Shown here: piece after piece, positions 1 through 5,255 of the stretch
Numbering within the stretch: position 1 is the first letter of the stretch
Layout of the letters: each line of letters opens with the position of its first letter
NCBI GenBank assembly: GCA_003477185.1
Contig: DMTJ01000180.1
Location: 1 to 5,540 of the forward strand
Direction: 5' to 3'
Source: Lentisphaeria bacterium
GTDB taxonomy: Bacteria > Verrucomicrobiota > Lentisphaeria > JABSQK01 > UBA12247
Length of the DNA stretch: 5,540 nt
Program-made: the position numbers and the translations under genes
Notes under the pieces: model-generated
Told to the model about the DNA's origin: nothing
The model's database searches: none
The model's input: the letters and a program-made list of their open reading frames with translations, nothing else

Positions 1-981
1 GTGCCAGCCTATGACTATGACCGGACCGGTGCCTTCGACGGGACCTGCCCGTTGATCGTCGACCCGTTCAAAACTAAGGACGTTGCGCATCGTGGCTGCG
101 ATCATATCAACGGCGGTACCCACTCCACGGACCTGCTGTCCGGCGCGGTGTCCGACTGGCTGGAAGGATACGACAGCGAGGATCCGTTCTTTGCCTATGT
201 TTCCTACCTGGCCCCCCACGATCCGCGGAGCATGCCGCAGCAGTACCGGGACATGTACGACGAAAATGCGCTGACGCTGCCTGATAACTTCTGGCAGGTG
301 CATCCGTTTGATCTAGGAGTTCATCAGATTCGTGACGAGGTTCTGGCCCAGTATCCGCGCAAGGAACAGGAGATGCGCGAGCACTTGGCGGACTACTACG
401 CGATGATCACGCACCTGGATGCGCGTGTCGGTAAGGTCTTGGAGGCGCTGGAAGCAACGGGAAAGGCTGACAGTACGATCATTGTGTTCGCTGGGGACAA
501 CGGCTTGGCTGTCGGGCAGCATGGTCTGCTGGGGAAGCAGAATCTGTACGATCACTCCGTGCGTGTGCCGCTTATTTTTGCGGGCCCGGGAGTTCCCGAG
601 GGGGAAACACGTGATGACTTTGCCTTTCTCTACCAGATCTTCGGGTCGCTGTGTGACTTGGCGGGGCTGCCGGTTCCGGAGAGTGTGGAGGGGAAGTCGC
701 TGTTTCGCAACGAGCCTCTGCGGGAAGAGGTGTATCTGGCGTATACGCAGCTGCACCGGGCGGTGCGAACTCCGCAACACAAGCTGATTCGCTGTCGGGT
801 GGATGGAAACGAGACGGTGCAGCTGTTTGACCTCGAGGCGGATCCCTGGGAGTGTGAGAATCTTGCGGAGTCCGCAGACCATGCTGCGCTGCGCAGCGAA
901 CTAAGCGAACGGATGGAAGCCCTTTCGGTGAGCACGGGTGACCGTGACTCGAGCTGGGGCCAGAAGTTTTGGGGCGAATAA
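1..981 (+). CDS. Sulfatase (arylsulfatase-type, family S1-like), C-terminal part, 5' end cut by window edge
   Basis: This enzyme would hydrolyse sulfate esters, probably on sulfated polysaccharides, and is likely exported; the export signal would lie outside the window. The visible 326 residues carry C-terminal landmarks of the alkaline-phosphatase-like sulfatase fold. These are an active-site-type His in YLAPHDP (visible residue 73), the HLADYYAMITHLD helix (about 128-140), the metal-binding Asp-Asn of GDNG (166-167), and VGQHGLLGKQNLYDHSVRVP (171-190) with the substrate-side His174 and Lys179. The QHG-GKQNLY-HS-RVPLI wording and the preceding HPFD and VRDE-like stretches resemble, from memory, the large sulfatase group expanded in Verrucomicrobiota, Planctomycetota and Kiritimatiellota. 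The Cys/Ser-x-Pro-Ser-Arg motif, whose Cys or Ser becomes formylglycine, lies upstream, so the GTG at base 1 is very unlikely to be the real start. About 100-150 N-terminal residues are missing. Substrate cannot be deduced. The gene ends 1 nt before the next start, which suggests co-transcription. Confidence 0.94.
   Translation: MPAYDYDRTGAFDGTCPLIVDPFKTKDVAHRGCDHINGGTHSTDLLSGAVSDWLEGYDSEDPFFAYVSYLAPHDPRSMPQQYRDMYDENALTLPDNFWQVHPFDLGVHQIRDEVLAQYPRKEQEMREHLADYYAMITHLDARVGKVLEALEATGKADSTIIVFAGDNGLAVGQHGLLGKQNLYDHSVRVPLIFAGPGVPEGETRDDFAFLYQIFGSLCDLAGLPVPESVEGKSLFRNEPLREEVYLAYTQLHRAVRTPQHKLIRCRVDGNETVQLFDLEADPWECENLAESADHAALRSELSERMEALSVSTGDRDSSWGQKFWGE
971..976 (+). promoter_or_regulatory. Weak ribosome binding site supporting the GTG start at 983
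   Basis: A GGGGCG stretch ends 6 nt before the GTG at 983, inside the last codons of the sulfatase gene. It is a poor match to the GGAGG consensus. The downstream gene may therefore depend on ribosomes finishing the sulfatase, whose TAA (979-981) is 1 nt upstream. The in-frame GTG at 938 has no better site and would add 15 residues unlike the family. Confidence 0.35.
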
Positions 982-982
982 C

Positions 983-2113
983 GTGACCGAATGGTTCGAC
1001 CGCGCGCCGTCGCGGCAGCACACGGGCAGCCTGAAGTGGGCGAAGTACCAGGGGCGGGATATCCTGCCTTTGTGGGTTGCCGATATGGACTTTCAGCCTC
1101 CGCCACAGATCGTGAGCGCACTGGAGCGCTGGGCTTTGGACGGGGTCCCGGGCTACTGCGTGGCGACATCTGGGCTGCGTGATGTCATGGTGGCCGCGCT
1201 TAAGGAGCGCTATGCGTGGGAGATCGATGGGGACGCTCTGGTTTGGCTTCCCGGGCTGGTTCCGGCGCTGAATGTGGTCACGCGAATCAGTGGCGAGCTG
1301 AACTCAGGAGCAATCTCGAATGTACCGATCTATCCGCCCTTTCTTACGGCCCCAGGAAATGCTGGCCGGACGCTGGTGCGGAATCCGCTTGCGATCGAGG
1401 AGGGGCGCTACGCGTTGGATCTGTCCGAGATTCGCGAGGCTTGCAGCGCCTTCATGTTCTGCAATCCCCAGAACCCGACGGGCCGGGTATTTACCCGTCC
1501 TGAGCTGGAGCAGGTCGCCGAGTTGTGCCTGGAGCGGGATCTGTTGCTGTGCTCCGATGAGATTCACTGTGATTTGCTCCTGGATGACGTGCAACATCTG
1601 CCGATCGCCTCGCTCTCTGCTGAGATCGCAGATCGTACGATCACGCTGATGGCGCCCAGCAAGACCTACAACGTGCCCGGGCTGTGCTGCGCCTTCGCTG
1701 TGATCCCGAACCGGGCGCTGCGGCGAAAGTTCGTGCGGTCTGGCCGTGGCCTGCTGGCGGAAGTAAGTGCGCCGGGATTTGTCGCCTGTGAGGTGGCCTA
1801 TCGAGACTGCGAGGAGTGGCGGCAGGCGTTGTTGGCATACTTGCGAGTGAATCGGCAGCTGGTGGTGGATGCGGTGTCCGCAATGCCGGGTGTCCGCTAT
1901 CTGCCGGGCGAAGCCACATATTTGGCCTGGCTGGACTGCCGGGGCGCAGGCATGGAGTATCCGCATGCGTTTTTTGAGCGGGCGGGCGTAGGCTTGTCGG
2001 ACGGGAAGGATTTCGGCCAACCAGGCTTTGTGCGACTGAATTTCGGCTGTCGCAAGGCGCTGCTGGAGCAGGCTCTGGCGCGGATGGTGGCAGCAATGAA
2101 GGAGGTGGGGTGA
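983..2113 (+). CDS. patB: MalY/PatB-family PLP-dependent C-S lyase / aminotransferase
   Basis: This is a cytoplasmic fold-type I PLP enzyme. MalY/PatB members act as cystathionine beta-lyases, converting cystathionine or cysteine conjugates to a thiol, pyruvate and ammonia, and some have aminotransferase activity. With the GTG start at 983 it has 376 residues, close to the usual ~390, and opens with MTEWFDRAPSRQHTGSLKW, matching the family's FD-R-TGS-KW beginning. Visible landmarks are LPLWVADMDF (about 27-36), GYCVATSGLRD, PIYPPF, NPQNPTG (161-167), SDEIHCDL with PLP-ring Asp192, SKTYNVPGL with the Schiff-base Lys227, and FVRLNFGC with the carboxylate-binding Arg351. All expected cofactor residues are intact. 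A Cys follows the Tyr of the GY motif, where Thr or Ser is commoner. A longer form from GTG 938 would overlap the sulfatase by 44 nt and is less likely. The stop overlaps the next start (TGATG). Exact substrate is unproven; the gene symbol denotes the family. Confidence 0.92.
   Translation: MTEWFDRAPSRQHTGSLKWAKYQGRDILPLWVADMDFQPPPQIVSALERWALDGVPGYCVATSGLRDVMVAALKERYAWEIDGDALVWLPGLVPALNVVTRISGELNSGAISNVPIYPPFLTAPGNAGRTLVRNPLAIEEGRYALDLSEIREACSAFMFCNPQNPTGRVFTRPELEQVAELCLERDLLLCSDEIHCDLLLDDVQHLPIASLSAEIADRTITLMAPSKTYNVPGLCCAFAVIPNRALRRKFVRSGRGLLAEVSAPGFVACEVAYRDCEEWRQALLAYLRVNRQLVVDAVSAMPGVRYLPGEATYLAWLDCRGAGMEYPHAFFERAGVGLSDGKDFGQPGFVRLNFGCRKALLEQALARMVAAMKEVG
2099..2106 (+). promoter_or_regulatory. 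Strong Shine-Dalgarno (AAGGAGGT) for the lectin-like lipoprotein
   Basis: AAGGAGGT lies 6 nt before the ATG at 2113 and within the last codons of the PatB-like gene. The spacing favours ATG 2113 over the adjacent in-frame GTG at 2110. It should allow efficient re-initiation at the TGATG junction. Confidence 0.8.
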
Positions 2114-2583
2114 TGCGCTGGCTTGTTGTTGTGGCCTTGTTGGCCTGCGGTTGCACCACTCTGAAGCGGCCAGACGCCGAGGCGCTGCAAGGAAGTGTGG
2201 AGCATGGGGGCCATCGCTACAAGGTATTTGAAATGGCTGGTTCGTGGCATCAGAAGAGGGCGCACTGCAAAAGTCTGGGCGGATACCTGGCGGTGATCGA
2301 AAGTGCCGGGGAGCAGTCATTTATTGCGGAGCTCGCCGCGGGCCGTTACTTGTCGTTGGGGGCGTCGGATGAAGAACGAGAGGACAACTGGCGCTGGATC
2401 AACGGGGCCGCCTGGGAGTTTACCGGTTGGATGGATGGGCAGCCGAATAATTATGGTGAGGATGAGCACTATCTAGCGACCTATGATGATGGTTTATGGG
2501 TGGATGTCGCTGCAGAAGGCGACTCCTTCTGGATGCCGATAGGCTGTATTTGTGAATGGGATGAACAGGGAGACATACAATGA
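2113..2583 (+). CDS. Small lipoprotein with a C-type-lectin-like domain
   Basis: This is probably an outer-membrane or periplasmic lipoprotein of 156 residues. The N-terminus is a short Lys/Arg-poor signal, MRWLVVVALLAC, with a lipobox LLAC giving lipidated Cys12; Cys14 is a second, weaker candidate. One C-type-lectin-like domain fills residues about 35-149. It has HCKSLGGYLAVIES (51-64), the core W-x-W-x-N-G (93-98), a QPN motif (110-112) at the position that sets sugar or calcium binding in true lectins, an LWVDV strand (128-132, compare WND) and the terminal CICEWD (145-150). Cys52 and Cys147 can form the long conserved disulfide; the usual second disulfide pair is not evident and Cys145 is extra. 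Carbohydrate or protein binding is plausible, but many bacterial members of this fold bind no sugar. The start overlaps the PatB stop (TGATG) and the stop overlaps the efpL start (ATGA), so expression is probably coupled to both. Confidence 0.85.
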   Translation: MRWLVVVALLACGCTTLKRPDAEALQGSVEHGGHRYKVFEMAGSWHQKRAHCKSLGGYLAVIESAGEQSFIAELAAGRYLSLGASDEEREDNWRWINGAAWEFTGWMDGQPNNYGEDEHYLATYDDGLWVDVAAEGDSFWMPIGCICEWDEQGDIQ

Positions 2584-3143
2584 AACAAGCAAGCCAACTT
2601 CAAAAGGGCGACGCGATCACGCTCGCTGGGCAGCCGCATGTCATTCAGCAGATCACCGCGCATTCGCCGTCGGCGCGCGGCGGTACCATGCTGTACAAGT
2701 TCCGGGCGAGGAATCTGCTCTCCGGGCAGAACCGGAGTGAGAGCTGCAAGGGAGACCAGTCGTTCGAAGAGGTCGAGGTCGACAAGCGGCCGGTTCAGTA
2801 CATGTATCGGAAGCAGGGAACGTGCTTCTTCCTAGACCTAGAAGACTACAGCGACTTTCAGATGCCTGAAGATACGCTGGAGGAGGAGCTGAACTACCTG
2901 CTTGAAGATATGGAACTGAACGCACTGGTAATTGACGGGGCCGTACGTGGGCTGGAGCTGCCAGACACCATTGACCTGCAGGTGACAGAGACTACGCCAG
3001 CCATGAAGGGGGCATCCGCAACAGCACGGACCAAGCCAGCGACCTTGCAGACTGGCCTGATCGTACAGGTTCCGGAGTACCTGGCAGCGGGAGAGGTGAT
3101 CAAGGTGGACACCCGCACTGCCAAGTTCCTAGGACGAGCCTGA
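2580..3143 (+). CDS. efpL: Elongation factor P-like protein EfpL (YeiP)
   Basis: EfpL is a cytoplasmic translation factor, a paralogue of EF-P. It binds near the ribosomal P site and relieves stalling at polyproline and some related motifs. The 187 residues match the ~190 of Escherichia coli YeiP. The order is a KOW-like N-domain (about 1-63), a first OB domain (about 66-128) and a C-terminal OB domain (about 130-187). The loop reaching the peptidyl-transferase centre reads SPSARGG, placing Arg33 at the tip. This is the EfpL hallmark, replacing the modified Lys of canonical EF-P, so no EpmA/EpmB-type lysylation is expected. The C-terminal stretch GASATARTKPATLQTGL (144-160), then VQVPEYL, is diagnostic for the YeiP/EfpL branch over EF-P. 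ATG 2580 overlaps the previous stop (ATGA), and AGGGAG at 2567-2572 gives 7-nt spacing. The family call is near certain; the unusual points are its neighbours and probable non-enterobacterial host. Confidence 0.97.
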   Translation: MKQASQLQKGDAITLAGQPHVIQQITAHSPSARGGTMLYKFRARNLLSGQNRSESCKGDQSFEEVEVDKRPVQYMYRKQGTCFFLDLEDYSDFQMPEDTLEEELNYLLEDMELNALVIDGAVRGLELPDTIDLQVTETTPAMKGASATARTKPATLQTGLIVQVPEYLAAGEVIKVDTRTAKFLGRA

Positions 3144-3191
3144 TACGAAATGGCCTTGAGCTACGTATACCGGTTTGAACAACCACCCAAC

Positions 3192-3197
3192 AAGGAG
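3192..3197 (+). promoter_or_regulatory. Shine-Dalgarno (AAGGAG) fixing the EF-hand protein start at 3207
   Basis: AAGGAG is separated by 9 nt from ATG 3207, and the protein from this ATG begins directly with a signal peptide. An in-frame ATG at 3150 would put 19 polar residues in front of that signal and has no comparable site, so it is rejected. Confidence 0.75.
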
Positions 3198-3206
3198 ACT
3201 GCCATT

Positions 3207-3677
3207 ATGCGTACGTCACTCACATTTCTCGCATTGATCGCATTTCTGCTGGCCTGCGGTGCCAGTGCCAAGGACGAAGGCAAGCGCAAAGACAAAGGCA
3301 AGCGTGGGATGCACGGCCCCCGAGGAGGCGGAAGCCCGATGGTAGCTGCACTGGATGCCGACAAGGATGGCTCGGTGTCCGCAGTTGAGATCGCGAACGC
3401 ATCTGCTGCGCTGCTGACCTTGGACAGGGATGGAGACGGCGCTCTGAGCCGCGAAGAGCTACGCCCGAAGCCCCCTTCACCTGAAGAGATGGTGGAACGC
3501 ATGATGGCCAAAGACGCGGATGGCGACGGTGTCTTGAAGGGCGATGAAATCCCCGGAATGATGCAGGACCATCTTGATAAGATCGACGCCAATGGCGATG
3601 GTGCAATTGATGCTGAGGAGCTCGGGGCCATGGCTGAAAAACGCCGCGGATTTAAGCGCGAGCGCGGCAAAAACTGA
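3207..3677 (+). CDS. Secreted or lipid-anchored protein with four EF-hand calcium-binding loops
   Basis: This 156-residue exported protein probably binds calcium outside the cytoplasm. Residues 1-21 form a signal sequence ([21 protein letters not shown]). It contains a lipobox LLAC ending at Cys17, and ASA before Lys22 could instead be a signal-peptidase I site, so lipoprotein versus soluble secretion is unresolved. A strongly basic Lys/Arg/Gly linker (22-42) follows. Then come four canonical 12-residue EF-hand loops: 50-61 (DADKDG), 73-84 (DRDGDG), 103-114 (DADGDG) and 127-138 (DANGDG). Each has acidic or Asn ligands at positions 1, 3 and 5, Gly at 6 and Glu at 12. They are spaced as two pairs split by a PKPPSPEE linker (87-94). 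The tail is basic ([12 protein letters not shown]). No enzymatic domain is seen. It lies 63 nt after efpL on the same strand and could be read through from that transcript or have its own promoter; no clear promoter was found in the gap. Confidence 0.9.
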   Translation: MRTSLTFLALIAFLLACGASAKDEGKRKDKGKRGMHGPRGGGSPMVAALDADKDGSVSAVEIANASAALLTLDRDGDGALSREELRPKPPSPEEMVERMMAKDADGDGVLKGDEIPGMMQDHLDKIDANGDGAIDAEELGAMAEKRRGFKRERGKN

Positions 3678-3696
3678 GCGAACGCTAAAAGCCAAA

Positions 3697-3735
3697 GGCG
3701 ATTGATGGGCGGTCAGCGTCCATCAATCGTCGTTT
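3697..3735 (+). terminator. Candidate rho-independent terminator in the convergent gap
   Basis: Bases 3699-3711 (CGATTGATGGGCG) pair with 3717-3729 (CGTCCATCAATCG) over 13 bp with one G-U wobble and a 5-nt loop (GTCAG). Two more outer pairs, one of them G-U, extend the stem to 3697-3731. It starts 19 nt after the EF-hand stop. The downstream T-run is only TTT (3733-3735), so plus-strand termination may be weak. On the minus strand the stem is followed by CGCCTTTGGCTTTT, so it could also stop transcripts of the convergent kinase-like gene, giving that mRNA a ~170-nt 3' tail. Confidence 0.65.
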
Positions 3736-3896
3736 CCGTGGTTGAGCACAGCACCAGGCAAGCGCCTAGTTAGATCCCAGTCGCGTTGGCGGCATGGCTG
3801 CGAAAGAACGCAAAGCATCTGACTGTAGCTTGCGCCAAGTTGCGCGAGTTCCAAGAGCCTGATGCTTTACCCAAGTTGCATACACGTCTACTTTTT

Positions 3897-5255
3897 CTAC
3901 TTTCCCTGATACACTGGCAGAGTAATTCGCACGCGCGTGCCGGAAATGCCGCCCTGTACCTCCAGCTTGGCATCATACTTGACCAGCGACTGCTGGCTGG
4001 TAAGATACTCCCGCGTCCGTGAGTCTGACCCGTTCTCCTTGAAGTAGTATCCGGGTGCCTGGTCCTCAATCTCGATCTGGACGGCGTCTTCGCTATTACA
4101 ATCCCGCGCGCGAATCGTGATGTCCCCAGAGCAGCCTGCTGCGTCGCAGGACTCGACTGCCACTTTGATCATGCGCAGGATCATGAAGCGAAGCTCCGCC
4201 GCGTCGCCCAGAAACTCCTTCGTCGCGTCAGACTCTATCTTCAGGCTTAGGCCGTGGCTTTCGACTGCAAGAACGCAGAGACGCTGAATCTCTTGGACCA
4301 ATTGGTCAATGCTGACGATGCCCTCGGTACCCAACTCACCAATGTAACGTTGTTGTAGCGCAATGAGTTCGGACACTTCTTGAATCTTATCGGCAGCGAA
4401 GGTCCAGGAATCCGCGTGCTTTTCTAGTGCGGCCGCTGTTTCCTCCAAGACTGCGCAAGGGTCTAGGCCCGTGTCGTCATCTGGGTTCGCAAGTTGCTCG
4501 TTGACGTAGCCGATCCCCGCCAGGCAATCTTCCAAATCCTTTCCGCCCTCACCCTGTAGCGCTAGGGCAATGGGGGTAATCGCGTTGGCTACGTTGTGAA
4601 TAACGCCGGTGGAAATCTCCAGCATACCTTCCTCCCTCGCCTGCGCTACCTGCTGCTCCAGCTCCGCAATTCGCTTGCGGCCAGCATGCATCAATAAGAG
4701 CACATTGGCGATTCGCAGGATTCGCTGCATGCGCTCCGCCTCGGCCTTGCTGAAAGCGGGATCACCCTTGGGCCGCAGCACCAGCAGGTAGCACAGTGCG
4801 TCGCCGTCGCCTACCCGACAGAACAGCCCGTGCAGGTCATCTGCCGGCAGTTTGAACGATGGTAGCCAGGCCTCGAATGCCGGGCGATCAAAGACCAAGG
4901 GACGCTCGGACCAGAAGAACGAACAGGATGATCGCTCGCAAGGCTTCAGTTCGTCGAGGTTGTGATGCGCTGGATAGAGCTCCTGGATGGTGTCGTCCAA
5001 CTTGCGCAGGACAAACACGTGTGGCGACTTCAGGCTCTTGGATATTGTTCGCGCCAAGCGACAGAGCGCGCTATCCGCATTATCCTCAACCGCTTCGCTG
5101 ATTGCCTTAGAAACTTCCCCCCAGGCTTTGAGCGCCCGCTCGGTGGCTCGCTCGGCTTGACCGAGTCGCCGAGTTAAGCGCAGGCAAAGCAGCCCGAGGA
5201 CTAGAGAAGTCGCAGTGAGAGCTACCAGCAGGAAGATGGCGAGGGGGAGGGGCAT
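3897..5255 (-). CDS. Membrane-anchored histidine-kinase-like protein with degenerate ATP-binding domain
   Basis: This 452-residue protein has sensor-kinase architecture. One N-terminal membrane segment (about 3-25) is followed by an amphipathic, charged helix (27-60). A GAF-like cytosolic sensory region (about 60-187) holds Cys65, Cys106, Cys111, Cys145 and Cys155. A coiled coil (190-212) leads to an H-box-like EISTGVIHNVANAITPI (213-229) with candidate phospho-acceptor His220. This resembles the HNVGN type of dimerisation domain, as does the second-helix stretch EVSELIALQQRYIGE (293-307). The C-terminus resembles HATPase_c but key signatures are eroded. The N-box Asn is Val365 (ILRMIKVAVES), G1 reads EDQAPG (397-402) instead of DxGxG, and no GLGL-type G2 lid is present before GGISGTRVRITLPV (435-448). 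Autophosphorylation is therefore doubtful, and it may be a pseudokinase, scaffold or phosphotransfer partner. No response regulator is in the window. The start rests on the membrane segment following it; the only upstream SD-like elements are poorly spaced. It converges on the EF-hand gene. Confidence 0.87.
   Translation of the reverse strand: MPLPLAIFLLVALTATSLVLGLLCLRLTRRLGQAERATERALKAWGEVSKAISEAVEDNADSALCRLARTISKSLKSPHVFVLRKLDDTIQELYPAHHNLDELKPCERSSCSFFWSERPLVFDRPAFEAWLPSFKLPADDLHGLFCRVGDGDALCYLLVLRPKGDPAFSKAEAERMQRILRIANVLLLMHAGRKRIAELEQQVAQAREEGMLEISTGVIHNVANAITPIALALQGEGGKDLEDCLAGIGYVNEQLANPDDDTGLDPCAVLEETAAALEKHADSWTFAADKIQEVSELIALQQRYIGELGTEGIVSIDQLVQEIQRLCVLAVESHGLSLKIESDATKEFLGDAAELRFMILRMIKVAVESCDAAGCSGDITIRARDCNSEDAVQIEIEDQAPGYYFKENGSDSRTREYLTSQQSLVKYDAKLEVQGGISGTRVRITLPVYQGK

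Noticed and set aside
938..982. Upstream GTG 938 as the start of the PatB-like protein
   Set aside because: It adds 15 residues (starting MTVTRAGARS) that re-read the sulfatase C-terminus and do not resemble the family. GTG 983 gives a canonical FDR-TGS-KW opening.
1304..2320. 338-codon minus-strand open frame across the PatB-like gene
   Set aside because: It is antisense to a gene with complete PLP-enzyme motifs. Its composition (His, Arg, Gln and Pro-rich) is typical of a shadow frame in GC-rich coding DNA.
3666..3778. Possible integron attC-like site ending in GTTAGAT (3769-3775)
   Set aside because: GTTAGAT fits GTTRRRY, but no matching RYYYAAC partner was found at the left end, and the internal hairpin does not give the usual paired L-box arrangement.
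3829..3851. TTGCGC direct repeat and GCGC-CAAGTT-GCGC mini-palindrome, considered as a terminator for the kinase-like gene
   Set aside because: The stem is only about 4 bp with no T-run after it on the minus strand, so it is no more than chance.
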